A stretch of DNA of 64,000 bases from the NCBI GenBank assembly GCA_963789565.1, contig CAWBKX010000002.1, positions 1,302,001-1,366,000 on the forward strand, read 5' to 3'. Positions 16,123 to 25,507 of the stretch are shown here, piece after piece. The notes under the pieces were generated by a model. That model was not told where the DNA came from, did not search any database, and worked only from the letters and a program-made list of their open reading frames with translations. Each line of letters opens with the position of its first letter. The stretch's first letter is position 1. Source of the DNA: CALAGB01 sp963789565. GTDB lineage: Bacteria > Chloroflexota > Chloroflexia > Thermomicrobiales > Thermomicrobiaceae. A program made the position numbers and the translations under genes.

Positions 16123-19100
16123 ATGGCGACTCGTCTCAAACGGCTGGATCTGCACGGCTTCAAGAGCTTCGCCACGCCCACCACGTTTGTCTTTGATACG
16201 GGAATCACCGCGGTTATCGGCCCAAACGGCTCCGGAAAGTCGAACATCTCCGACGCGCTTCGCTGGGTGCTGGGCGAGCAGAGCTACGCCAATCTCCGCG
16301 GCAAACGGACCGAGGACATCATCTTTGCCGGGAGCTCCACGCGCGCGCCGCTCGGCATGGCCGAAGTCACCGTCACACTCGACAACGAGGACGGCAGCCT
16401 CCCGCTCGATTTCAGCGAGGTGAGCGTCACTCGCCGCGCCTACCGCAGCGGCGAGAATCACTATCTGCTCAACGGCGCTCGGGTGCGGCTCAAGGACGTG
16501 CTGCAGGTTACGGCGTCACTCGGTCAATCCCATACCGTGATCGGTCAGGGACTGGTGGACGCGGTCCTCAGCCAGCGCGTCGAGGAGCGCCGCAGTCTCT
16601 TTGAGCACGCGGCCGGAATCACCGGTTTGCGCATCAAACACGCGTCCGCCGGCCGCAATCTGGAGGAGAGCCAGACGAACTGCGTGCGACTCGAGGATCT
16701 GCTGGCCGATCTCGAACCGCGCCTCCGCTCACTCGAACGAGCCGCGCGCCAGGCACGCGAGTACGACGACGTCAAACGCCAGCTGCGCGAGGCACTCGAA
16801 CGCTTCTACGCCCATCACTGGCGACTGGCGCGCGAGCGGCTGACTGATTCGAACAAATCCGTGGATGGTCTCGCCAGTCAGATCGAGGCGGCTGGAGAGG
16901 CGCGCGCCGAACACCTTCGAGCGCTAGCTCATGCGACAGAAGCTGTGCGCGGGCTGTCGAATGACCTCGAATCCCTTCGCGAGCACATTCAAGGGACGCG
17001 AGACGAGCATCAGCGAGCGGCGCACGAGCTGGCCCTCGTCGAAGAGCGTCGCCGCGCGGCCCGCAACCGACGCAGCGACGCTGAAGAATCGCTCCAGGGC
17101 ATCGAAGCATCCATCGCTGAGATCGCCGTTGAGATCGCCAAAATCACCACGTCGGCAAACGAACTTCGACGTCACACAACCGAGCGTGAGGAATCCCTCA
17201 GGGCGCTCGAAGATGCATCCACCGAGATCCGACGTCGTCTGACCGAGCTCGATTCACGGCTCAAGGCTGAAGAGCAGCGGCGAGCAGAGATCGAGCGTGC
17301 GTCCATACTTGCCGAATCGCGCGAGGCACTCATTCGAGGACAGATCGATCAACTACATTCCGAACAGGAACGGCAAAGAGAAGCGGGTCGTGCGCGAGAT
17401 CGCACGCGGGCGAATTTGGAAGCACAGCAGGTGACAACAGCTGAAGCGCTCGCCCAAGCCAACAACCTACTCGACGCACAGACCGGTCGACTGAACGAAC
17501 TTCTCAGCGAGATCTCGACTGTTTCAAATGAACGTGAGGAACTCGGCAAGCGCCGCTCGCAAACCGAGCGCAAGGTACTCGAGACAACAACGCGCTTTGA
17601 AACGCTCAAACGACTTGAAGAGAGTGGCGTTGGGCTGTACGCGGGCGTCAAACAGGTGTTGACCGCCGCCCGATCTAACAAGATCGGCGGCGTTCTTGGC
17701 ACGCTTGCGAGTCTGCTGATCGTGCCAGCCGAGCTTGAAGCGGCGATTGAAGCGGCACTCGGCGGCCACCTGCAAGATCTCGTGGTTGAACGCTGGGTGA
17801 ACGCGGAAGCAGCCATCGAGTTCCTCAAGCGGACCCAAAGTGGCCGCGCCACCTTTCATCCACTTGATACGGTTCCACCCCGTCGCCAAACGAGCTCACC
17901 GCGACTGACACCCGGCGTACGCGGATTGGCCAGCGAGCTCATCGGAATGGACGAACGCGTGCGCGGGGTGATCGACGGGCTGCTCGGACGCACATTGGTC
18001 GCCGAAGACCTGAGCGCGGCACGAACCGCTCTGCGATCCCTTCCACCTGGCTGGAGCGTCGTCACGATCGGCGGCGAGATCGCCAGATCGAGCGGCACCG
18101 TCACCGGCGGGTCACGCGTCAAAGAGAGTGGCGCGCTGGCTCGAGAGCGAGAGCTTCGCGAGCTTCCGAAATTACGGGTGACGCTTGAGACCGAACGAGA
18201 CGCGCATTCTGAGAAAATCGGACGCCTCGACACATCGCTCGTTGCACGCAGTCAGGACAAGTCCAACGTCGAACAGCAGCTGGCGTCGCTTCGCGGCGAG
18301 ATCCGCGACCACACCGCCATGCATGGACGTCAGACTCGCGAGCTCGCCGACCTGAAGACCGCCGCGGCAGCGGAGTCGGAGCGCCTGTCCGGCCTGGACA
18401 CAGCGCTGGCGGCTCGCCAGGAAGAGCTCGCAGAGCTGTCTCGAACCAAGCTGGACCGTGAGCGCTCGCTCGCCAACGTCTTGGCGACGTGCGCCGCACT
18501 GCGTGATGAGATTGAGTCGACCTCCGCATCGATCGACGACGTGGCGCTGCAATTGGCGCGCTCCGAGCTTTCCGGCATCCGGGAACGCGCGCGCGGAATT
18601 GACGAGCAACGTCAGCGACTTGAAGCACGTAAGCGGCAGCTCGAGAGCGATCTAGAGGGAAGTGGGCGGCGGCTGGCGGAGTTAGACGCCACAATCCACG
18701 AATTCGATCGACACCACGAAGCCACGGTCACCCAACGCGATCGGTTGTCCGAACAGGTGAGTGGTCTGCAAGGTCGCATCACCCAGCTTCAGGAACGCTA
18801 CCGAGAGGCAGCTCAACGAGAGCGCTCGGCGCGTGACGCGCTTGAGGGCTCGGACTCCGCTCTGCGCGAGCTCGAGCGTCGTCAGGATCATCTAGCGCTC
18901 GAGGCGGCACGGCGCAGAGATGAGCTCGATCTCACCATCGAACGAGCGGGCCGCGACCTGGAGATCGATCAAGTCGAAGATATTTTGAGCAGAACAACTG
19001 CTGCTGCTGCAGAGGACCTCCCGCGCGTCGAACGTGATATCAACAGGCATCGCGAGCGACTACGCCGCATCGGCGTGGCTGGAGACGATGCCATCGAACA

Positions 19101-19695
19101 CTATGAGCGAGAGGCCGAACGCTACGGATTCCTGCGTCGTCAACTCGATGACGTGCGCGCAGCTACTGAAGCTCTGCGCGCGCTCATGACCGAGCTCGAT
19201 CGCACGATGGCACTGGAGTTCGATCGCACCTTCGCCGAGGTGGCACGCGCCTTCGAATCCACCTTCACCTCTTTGTTCGGTGGAGGCAAAGCCCGCTTGA
19301 TCCGCTGCGACGACGAGGGGGGCTCAACCGGCATCGATATTGAGGCACAGCCGCCAGGAAAACGCTTGCAGAATCTTGGGCTCCTTTCAGGCGGCGAACG
19401 CGCGCTGACCGCTGTAGCGCTCCTCTTCTCGATTCTGAAGGTGAACCCCAGCCCGTTTTGCCTGCTCGACGAGGTGGACGCGGCACTCGACGAATCCAAC
19501 GTCGTTCGCGTGCGAGACGAACTTCAGCTGCTGGCCCGTAAAACGCAGTTCGTGGTCGTCACGCACAACCGATCCACCATCGAGGGCGCTGACACCCTCT
19601 ACGGCATCACCATGGGCGACGACGGCATGTCGCGCGTTCTATCTCTCAGACTGCCGTCTGGGGTGGCCTCCGAGGCTTCCGCCGCGTTAAGCTGA
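16123..19695 (+). CDS. smc: chromosome segregation protein SMC
   Basis: The 1190-residue protein is a full-length bacterial SMC ATPase, which compacts and segregates chromosomes with ScpA/ScpB. The N-terminal head has HGFKSFA and Walker A GPNGSGKS (33-40). Long coiled coils flank a hinge (about 510-660, with LYAGVKQVL and the glycine-rich GGSRVKESGAL end). The C-terminal head has signature LSGGERALTA (1088-1097), Walker B CLLDEVDAALDE and the D-loop/H-switch VVTHNRSTIE. Length and architecture are standard. ScpA, ScpB, rnc and ftsY are not adjacent. A 15-base direct repeat (AACTCAATCTCATTG at 19695 and 19718) begins on the stop codon. Confidence 0.97.
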   Translation: MATRLKRLDLHGFKSFATPTTFVFDTGITAVIGPNGSGKSNISDALRWVLGEQSYANLRGKRTEDIIFAGSSTRAPLGMAEVTVTLDNEDGSLPLDFSEVSVTRRAYRSGENHYLLNGARVRLKDVLQVTASLGQSHTVIGQGLVDAVLSQRVEERRSLFEHAAGITGLRIKHASAGRNLEESQTNCVRLEDLLADLEPRLRSLERAARQAREYDDVKRQLREALERFYAHHWRLARERLTDSNKSVDGLASQIEAAGEARAEHLRALAHATEAVRGLSNDLESLREHIQGTRDEHQRAAHELALVEERRRAARNRRSDAEESLQGIEASIAEIAVEIAKITTSANELRRHTTEREESLRALEDASTEIRRRLTELDSRLKAEEQRRAEIERASILAESREALIRGQIDQLHSEQERQREAGRARDRTRANLEAQQVTTAEALAQANNLLDAQTGRLNELLSEISTVSNEREELGKRRSQTERKVLETTTRFETLKRLEESGVGLYAGVKQVLTAARSNKIGGVLGTLASLLIVPAELEAAIEAALGGHLQDLVVERWVNAEAAIEFLKRTQSGRATFHPLDTVPPRRQTSSPRLTPGVRGLASELIGMDERVRGVIDGLLGRTLVAEDLSAARTALRSLPPGWSVVTIGGEIARSSGTVTGGSRVKESGALARERELRELPKLRVTLETERDAHSEKIGRLDTSLVARSQDKSNVEQQLASLRGEIRDHTAMHGRQTRELADLKTAAAAESERLSGLDTALAARQEELAELSRTKLDRERSLANVLATCAALRDEIESTSASIDDVALQLARSELSGIRERARGIDEQRQRLEARKRQLESDLEGSGRRLAELDATIHEFDRHHEATVTQRDRLSEQVSGLQGRITQLQERYREAAQRERSARDALEGSDSALRELERRQDHLALEAARRRDELDLTIERAGRDLEIDQVEDILSRTTAAAAEDLPRVERDINRHRERLRRIGVAGDDAIEHYEREAERYGFLRRQLDDVRAATEALRALMTELDRTMALEFDRTFAEVARAFESTFTSLFGGGKARLIRCDDEGGSTGIDIEAQPPGKRLQNLGLLSGGERALTAVALLFSILKVNPSPFCLLDEVDAALDESNVVRVRDELQLLARKTQFVVVTHNRSTIEGADTLYGITMGDDGMSRVLSLRLPSGVASEASAALS

Positions 19696-19892
19696 ACTCA
19701 ATCTCATTGACTGCCTAAACTCAATCTCATTGCGGAATCCATGCGTGCGACGACGGAATCTTCACACGCTGGATTCGAACACGACCTCGTATTCGACTTG
19801 CACGGCACGAGCAAACAGGGATAATTGAGGCGCGCGACTTCCTACCGTCTCAATTTCAGAATGAACCGCCCCCCACGAAACGAGCGACTCAT

Positions 19893-21872
19893 ATGTCCGC
19901 CCAGTCGGTATCACGTCTCGGCGATGAACAGAGCCTCGTGAATCAGTCGGCGTCCGTCACGACGCTGGCCGGCATCGCGCTGATCGCCACCGCCACGGTC
20001 CTCATGCTCCAATCGATGCGCGTTTTCGTCTCATATTTGGTCTTCGTCGTGGACCAAAGCAACCGCAACACGCTCGCGGGCATCGCGGTCGGCGTCTTCC
20101 TGCTCAGCGGAGTCGCGTGGGTCGCCATACGCCTGACAGGGCTGCGGGCGATACTCGTCGGCACGACCATCCTCCTGGCTGTGACGCGCCTCGCGCTGCA
20201 GTACTGGGCCGCACCCGACGCGAGACTTTGGCTCGGTGCAGTGGTCATCGTTTGCTGGGGTTGGCTCGCCTTTACGCTACTGGTCTCGCGACGAGAATTA
20301 GTCGCGCTCGGTATCGGGCTGGGACTCGCCATCGACCTGGGGGTGCGGGTTGCGTTCCGCACCGTCGATACACCCTGGATGCCGGGATTCGCCGCGTACC
20401 TGGTGACCTGGTCACTGGTGGCAGCCATGCTGTCGGCTCTCGTTCAATTCCAGGCGCCTCAAGTGCAACGCGGATCGACGCGCAGCTCATCGTTGGCACT
20501 GTTGGCGATCGGTCCCGCCTTCGTCATCTTCAACCTGATGACCGGGAATCTCGGGCTTGCTCAATCTCATCTCGGACTCGACTTCCCCGGCGCGTCGGTC
20601 GTCCTATCGTTCGGCATGGCCATCGGCATTCTCGGAGCGGCCATTCGATACTCTGGAGAGATTGCCATTCTCTCCAATCTGCGCTGGTGGTTGGCGTGGC
20701 GCGCCATGCTGATCGTGCTTACCGTCGTTGGGTTCTGGTGGTTCTGGAGCGGACCGGGCGTCTCCTCGCTAGGGCTGATCGTCGCCACCGGATCGAGCAT
20801 CATCCTCTTCGCCGAACTCATGCTCGATGGCCGTGCCGGGGAGATTGAGGGGAGCACGGTCTGGTCGGCCATCTGCTTCGCCGTCGGGCTCTTGCTCGAG
20901 GTTGGGCTTCTCTTTGGCTACTACACCTATTCAGGCAGTCCAGCGTTCATGGCCGGCGCCATCGGCGTCTTCTTGGTGGCCGTGGTCGCGGGCACGCCCC
21001 TCTCCGTTTCCCGTCCTCGCGAGCGTGGCGTTCCCATCGTCGTAGTGGCGGGCGTTATCGGTGGAGTTCTCATCCTGATCGCGGGCTGGCAAGTCTGGTC
21101 GTGGACCGACGCCGCGGCGACGTCCGCTATTGGTCCAGATCTCACGGTGATGACCTACAACATCCAGAGTGGCTTCTCCGTCGACAATCATTTCGATCTG
21201 GAACAAACGGCTCAGGTGATCGCGGCGCAACATCCGGACATCGTGGTGCTGCAGGAGGTCAGCCGCGGTTGGATGGTGACGTCCGGTGTCGATGAAGTGC
21301 TATGGCTCAGCCAACACCTGAACATGAACTACGCCTTTGGCGCCAATTCGGACGACGGCATGTGGGGGAATGTGGTGTTGAGCCGCGCGCCGATCGCTTC
21401 GGTGGAGAAGGTTCAATATGATGTGACCGAAAATCTGAAGAGGAGCGTGCTGCAGGTACAGGTGACGACTGAGAGCGGCAGCGTCTGGGTGCTCGCCACG
21501 CATCTCGACGATCCGAGCAATGCCGGCGAGGTTCGATTGCAACAGGCTGACGAGCTAATCGCGGCCTGGAATCACCAGGCCCCAACCCTGCTCATGGGCG
21601 ACATGAATTCAGACCCCAGCGACGACGTCATAACCGCGTTTCAATCCGCGGGGTTCGTCGACTTTGGTCGCGCTTTCACGAGCGGCGGCGAGACGTCGCA
21701 AGACAACCGCCGCATCGACTACATCTTCGGCACGCGCGACATCCTGCTCAAAAGCATCCAGGTGCCTCAGGTGTGGACGTCCGATCATCGCCCCGTCGTC
21801 GCGCACGTCAGCGTTCAATCGATCAGCGCCAATTCGGACGACACCACAGCGCTGCCTGGTGATGGTCCTTGA
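19893..21872 (+). CDS. polytopic membrane protein with C-terminal endonuclease/exonuclease/phosphatase domain
   Basis: About 400 N-terminal residues form 11-13 hydrophobic segments. The C-terminal domain (about 415-645) is an endonuclease/exonuclease/phosphatase fold with its metal and catalytic motifs intact: TYNIQSGF, VLQEVSRGW with the metal-binding Glu, ATHLDD, GDMNSDP, RIDYIFG and SDHRPVVAHV. Related membrane-linked proteins act on phospholipids, polyphosphoinositides or extracellular nucleic acids. Here the catalytic domain follows the last helix and its side of the membrane is not clear from sequence. The ATG lies 198 bases after smc. The substrate is unknown. Confidence 0.85.
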   Translation: MSAQSVSRLGDEQSLVNQSASVTTLAGIALIATATVLMLQSMRVFVSYLVFVVDQSNRNTLAGIAVGVFLLSGVAWVAIRLTGLRAILVGTTILLAVTRLALQYWAAPDARLWLGAVVIVCWGWLAFTLLVSRRELVALGIGLGLAIDLGVRVAFRTVDTPWMPGFAAYLVTWSLVAAMLSALVQFQAPQVQRGSTRSSSLALLAIGPAFVIFNLMTGNLGLAQSHLGLDFPGASVVLSFGMAIGILGAAIRYSGEIAILSNLRWWLAWRAMLIVLTVVGFWWFWSGPGVSSLGLIVATGSSIILFAELMLDGRAGEIEGSTVWSAICFAVGLLLEVGLLFGYYTYSGSPAFMAGAIGVFLVAVVAGTPLSVSRPRERGVPIVVVAGVIGGVLILIAGWQVWSWTDAAATSAIGPDLTVMTYNIQSGFSVDNHFDLEQTAQVIAAQHPDIVVLQEVSRGWMVTSGVDEVLWLSQHLNMNYAFGANSDDGMWGNVVLSRAPIASVEKVQYDVTENLKRSVLQVQVTTESGSVWVLATHLDDPSNAGEVRLQQADELIAAWNHQAPTLLMGDMNSDPSDDVITAFQSAGFVDFGRAFTSGGETSQDNRRIDYIFGTRDILLKSIQVPQVWTSDHRPVVAHVSVQSISANSDDTTALPGDGP

Positions 21873-21893
21873 TTCTGATTTTCGTCGGTAGGA

Positions 21894-21954
21894 GCGACAT
21901 CTACGGCGTTCGAGTGGACCATGAGGCGACTTTTTTGGACGCCATAGATGTCGC
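21894..21954. repeat. imperfect inverted repeat (possible mobile palindrome)
   Basis: The 16-base arms at 21894-21909 and 21939-21954 match at 15 of 16 positions (GCGACATCTAYGGCGT) and the similarity extends outward through CGTCGG/CCGACG with a small bulge. The 29-base loop contains a T6 run. It begins 21 bases after the EEP gene stop. It could be a terminator, but the long arms and loop fit a REP-like element better. Confidence 0.6.
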
Positions 21955-22094
21955 CCCGACGGGAAACGATGAAACGAGTCAATCCGTACATCTCACTCTA
22001 GACAATGTTCGAGCAACTTCGGTGTTGATCGGCACGCTCGCGTCAGGCCGCGGCAAGTCCAATTCGTCGGAACCGTTCACCCTACGGAAAGCAA

Positions 22095-22120
22095 GAGCGG
22101 GTCCGAAAATGGACCCGCTC
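22095..22120 (-). terminator. terminator of the subtilisin transcript
   Basis: A perfect 10-bp stem, GAGCGGGTCC with GGACCCGCTC, has a six-base loop. A 16-bp perfect palindrome (CTCAACCGCGGTTGAG, 22144-22159) lies between it and the true end of the protease reading frame near 22200. Confidence 0.7.
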
Positions 22121-22199
22121 CTGTGGTTCTCTCAGATTCGCCGCTCAACCGCGGTTGAGTCTGAACGGTAGCGCCGTTACTACACCGTGGTGGACGACA

Positions 22200-22381
22200 C
22201 TACATTCTCACCCGGATCGTACGTGTCTGAACCATGATAACGTTCGACACCGAAATGGTGTAGCTGCCATACAACAGATTGCCGAACGAGAAGGACGCAA
22301 CCCCATTCGAATTGGTCGTCGGCCGCTATCGTATGAATTGACGTGGTACCCGCTGATGTAGCAAAAACACGGACGCTCCGG
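22200..22381 (-). pseudogene. frameshifted C-terminal domain of the subtilisin gene
   Basis: The uninterrupted protease frame stops at 22382, but its last ~20 residues look wrong. Shifting frame near 22436 gives GSQSASGTVTIGSAHW, and a second shift near 22310 gives TTNSNGVASFSFGNLLYGSY continuing to RTIRVRM and a stop at 22200. That is a coherent Ig-like beta-sandwich ending, so the original gene extended to 22200 and has at least two frameshifts, either true decay or sequencing errors. The terminator at 22095-22120 fits the longer end. Confidence 0.75.
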
Positions 22382-24772
22382 CTATCGGCCCAGTGCGCGC
22401 TTCCGATAGTGACGGTCCCCGAAGCCGATTGCGAACCGTTCTTGGATCGCCGTCATGCCAGTCACCCAGATGTTCTGGTTGGCCGGCGCTGACTGCACCG
22501 TGATGGTGCTCGACGTCGCCGCATTATTGCCCGGCGAGGCGTCCGTCTCGGAGTTGCCCAGCGTCGCCGTCGCCGTGACGGTGTAACCCTGCGCGGTCGT
22601 CGACGTGGTCGTATTCCAGGTGAAGTTGACGGTCGTCGATCCGCCCGGGCCCAATGTCACGTTCTGCGCACCAGGAAGACCGACCGCGTTCGACGGCGAG
22701 CTCGACAGGGCCAGGCTGAACGTTTCACTGAAGGAACCGTCATTCTGCACCGCGACACCGACGGTCGCGGGCTGACCCTGAGTCACCTGACTCGGCACGC
22801 TCACGTTGGTCACGTGAACGTCATGCACCTGCGTGCCGGTGCTGATCGACGTCGTTCCGGTGTAGTTGTGCGCAGTGATGGCGGCCGTCACCGTCAGGTT
22901 GTGCGTCCCGTTAGCGGTCGGCGTCCAGGCAATCGTCACGTCATGGGATGCGTTGGGATTCAGGCTGAACGTCTGCGATGAACCATTGGTCGATGTATTG
23001 TCGTCGGAGAGTGACGCCGTGATCGACTCAGCCACGTTGCCCGCGTTGGTGATGTGCGCCGACACCGAGTTTGCCGTGCCCGTAAACGCGGGCTGCGTCA
23101 CCACGTTGACATTGGTGACCGTGACGCTGTGCGAGACGGCGCTGACCGTGACACCCTGTGTCGCTGACTGGTCCGTGCTGCCGTTCTTGACTTCGGCATT
23201 GAGCGTGTGCGAACCCGCGCCGCTCGGGGTCCAGGTGAAGGTCACGTCCGTCCCAGAGCCGGCAGTGAGTGCTGAAGGCACGTTCTGAGTGCCGATCGTC
23301 GTCGTCGTCGTCAGGTCCGTCAGGATGACCTGCAGGCTGGACTCAGACTGGTTGCCGGTGTTGTCGATGTGTACCGTCACGGTGTTTGCAACCGTGTCGA
23401 CGACTGGGGTGGACGGTGTGATCGAGCTAACGACCACCTTATCCACCGGTGTCGGCGGAGCGACTGGCCCGAACGCGGCGTTGCCCACATTCAACAGCGG
23501 CTGGCTGCCATACGGGCTGCCCCAGCTTCCCGCCTCACCATTCGCGACCAGCGCACTCGCCACGGTGGAGGGGCTGGCTCCTGGGTGGTTGAACATGTAA
23601 AGCGCAACGGCACCGGTGACGTGCGGGGTCGCCATGCTGGTGCCGCTCAATCTCGCCAGACTTCCACCCGGCCAATCCGAGAGGATGTCAGCGCCAGGGG
23701 CGTAGAGGGTCACGACCGGTCCATAGTTGCTGAAAGTAGCTCGCGTGTCGTCAGGTCCCCAGGAGGTCGGCCCTCCGTGGCCGCCGGACTGCCCATCAGA
23801 GTCGGCCAGGGCACCAACCGCGATCGTTTCGGGATACGCGGCCGGCAGCGTGTTGCTGGCGTCTGTGCCGTCGTTTCCGGCGGCGACCACGAAGGGGATG
23901 CCCGCCGTATTCACCAGGCTACATACGGCCTGATGGGACGTGTCCGCTGGCGTCGTGATCGTTCGCGTGATCCACCGACTGACGTGGATGATCATCGTCG
24001 AAGGGTTGCCGCAATTGGCGGTGTTCGAGCCACCCCAGGCGCCGCTAAAGTTGACGACCTTGATGTTGTCCTGAGTGGCGTTGGACACGATCCAGTTGAT
24101 GCCGCAAATGATCGAAGAAACGTATCCGCTACCGCTGGAGTCGAAGACCTTGACCGCGTAGATGTTGGCCCCTGGTGCGACGCCGACCACGCCGAAATTG
24201 TCGTCTTTGGCTGCGATGGTGCCCGCCACATGCGTGCCGTGGCCATTGTCATCCTGATAGGAGCCATTGCTGGCTGAGCCGGTGCAGGTCGACGCGTTGA
24301 TGGCGTTGAAGCCGCCCGCGACGTTGAGGTCCGGGTTCGTGATATCAACGCCGGTGTCGAGCGTCGCGACGCCGATATTGACGGCAGTGTGGCCACCGAT
24401 GTTGGCGGTACCGTTGAGCAGATCGCCGATGCGCTGCACTCCGGTCGGCGTCGTCTGGTCTGTCACATGAGTAACTGAATCAGTCTCGATCGACGTGACG
24501 CTTGAGATTCCCCGCAGCCACTGCACCTGTGCGGGAGTCAGCGCCGCGGAAAAGCCCTTCAAAACGTTTTCGAAGCTGTGTGTGATGCGAAAACCGTCCG
24601 AGTTAGCCAGCGAGGCCGCGAGCCCGCCCGCGCTCGGTACGTTGGGATCGAACGTGACGATATAACGTTGTGGTGCATTGTCCTGCGCATTCTGAGCCAG
24701 GACTCCCAGCGGAATACCGAATGCAGTAAGAGCCAACAAAAGAACGACAACAATACGAACTGCGCGATTCAT
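22382..24772 (-). CDS. secreted subtilisin-family serine protease (S8) with CARDB-like repeats
   Basis: From the ATG at 24772 (GGGAG site five bases upstream) the protein has a signal peptide (about 1-27), an I9-type propeptide (about 33-100) and an S8 catalytic domain with Asp139 (LDTGVD), His178 (NGHGTHVAG) and Ser379 (SGTSMATPH). These are followed by three CARDB-like beta-sandwich repeats of about 100 residues, each starting V-x-V-x-x-V/I and containing an N-T/A/D-G-N/S core. It should be an exported protease. The last residues are out of frame relative to the ancestral gene (see the fragment at 22200-22381), so the final domain is truncated. Confidence 0.9.
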   Translation of the reverse strand: MNRAVRIVVVLLLALTAFGIPLGVLAQNAQDNAPQRYIVTFDPNVPSAGGLAASLANSDGFRITHSFENVLKGFSAALTPAQVQWLRGISSVTSIETDSVTHVTDQTTPTGVQRIGDLLNGTANIGGHTAVNIGVATLDTGVDITNPDLNVAGGFNAINASTCTGSASNGSYQDDNGHGTHVAGTIAAKDDNFGVVGVAPGANIYAVKVFDSSGSGYVSSIICGINWIVSNATQDNIKVVNFSGAWGGSNTANCGNPSTMIIHVSRWITRTITTPADTSHQAVCSLVNTAGIPFVVAAGNDGTDASNTLPAAYPETIAVGALADSDGQSGGHGGPTSWGPDDTRATFSNYGPVVTLYAPGADILSDWPGGSLARLSGTSMATPHVTGAVALYMFNHPGASPSTVASALVANGEAGSWGSPYGSQPLLNVGNAAFGPVAPPTPVDKVVVSSITPSTPVVDTVANTVTVHIDNTGNQSESSLQVILTDLTTTTTIGTQNVPSALTAGSGTDVTFTWTPSGAGSHTLNAEVKNGSTDQSATQGVTVSAVSHSVTVTNVNVVTQPAFTGTANSVSAHITNAGNVAESITASLSDDNTSTNGSSQTFSLNPNASHDVTIAWTPTANGTHNLTVTAAITAHNYTGTTSISTGTQVHDVHVTNVSVPSQVTQGQPATVGVAVQNDGSFSETFSLALSSSPSNAVGLPGAQNVTLGPGGSTTVNFTWNTTTSTTAQGYTVTATATLGNSETDASPGNNAATSSTITVQSAPANQNIWVTGMTAIQERFAIGFGDRHYRKRALGR

Positions 24773-24859
24773 CGTGTCTCCCATATAGGCAGCATCATCC
24801 GTCCGGCGGGCTTCCACTTCCCGCGGCGAAGATGCTGGAGGACCTCTTCGAACGCCACC

Positions 24860-24889
24860 ACTGTACGGACCGCGTCGATCCGATGTCAA
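24860..24889 (-). promoter_or_regulatory. putative sigma-70 promoter of the subtilisin gene
   Basis: On the minus strand TTGACA (24889-24884), an 18-base spacer and TACAGT (24865-24860), 88 bases before the ATG. The -35 is perfect and the -10 is moderate. Confidence 0.5.
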
Positions 24890-24899
24890 CACGTTTTGT

Positions 24900-25182
24900 C
24901 GAGTTGCACCTGGTACCGACGCCGAATTAGTGCTTTTCGGTTAACCGTAACGAAGGACAAGCGAATTGGGTGCGTATGTTTCCGATCCACTGCAGGATTC
25001 AGAGAGATTGCCTCGTATCAATGCTGCCCGCAGGGGCGCCGCTCATGGCGCCCGTCAACGTCGGTCGACGGTCAACGCAGGGGCCACGATGGAAGTTGAC
25101 GAATTGATTCGGTAGACGCTACGCGGTCAACCTAGGTTGATTGGTGGTTGACGAATGACCTCCGTACGCACCCGCCGTTCGC
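24900..25182. other. non-coding stretch with a GTTGAC/GTCAAC cluster
   Basis: No gene is recognised. Five GTCAAC or GTTGAC hexamers occur between 25054 and 25152 (25054, 25071, 25095, 25126, 25147), including a 14-bp perfect palindrome TCAACCTAGGTTGA at 25127-25140. The arrangement resembles a cluster of regulator sites, but no adjacent regulator gene is seen. Confidence 0.4.
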
Positions 25183-25343
25183 GCGGGGCTAAAGCCGCAG
25201 CGCTACAAAGGCGAAGTCCACTAAAGGGACTAGGATTGATTCACGAAATCTGATAATTATCTGCTCGATATCATGGATCGCGCAACAATTCAGCCCCTTC
25301 AGTGGGCTTCGTTTAGAGTAGCCCGGGATCTTTAGTCCCGGGT
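25183..25343. repeat. large inverted repeat, two facing ~52-bp units
   Basis: The left unit (25183-25234, starting CGCGGGGCTAAAG and containing CGAAGTCCACTAAAGGG) recurs in inverted orientation at about 25290-25343 (rc CCCGGGACTAAAG ... CGAAGCCCACTGAAGGG), with well over half of the positions identical. The centre is about 55 AT-rich bases. Motifs such as GAAGCCCACTGAAG are reminiscent of interspersed palindromes in Chloroflexota and similar genomes. No transposase is present. Confidence 0.7.
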
Positions 25344-25507
25344 GATCGTCGGGCGGGTATCCGTTCGGTTCGTCAATCACGATACATGTCACCCCTGTCA
25401 ACAAAGCTCAGAGCAATCGGCCATCATTACGCAACGCGCTCTAACGGTGCAGGCCGACGGCGTCGCCATGCACGCGACAATCTCGAAGCCGTTGAGAATC
25501 CTCACTC

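Noticed and set aside
19695..19732. 15-base direct repeat AACTCAATCTCATTG at the smc stop
   Set aside because: Only two copies 23 bases apart and no hairpin; too little to call a regulatory or mobile element.
23369..24277. A 302-residue plus-strand frame inside the subtilisin gene
   Set aside because: It mirrors the protease codons, is Arg-rich and lacks any family resemblance.
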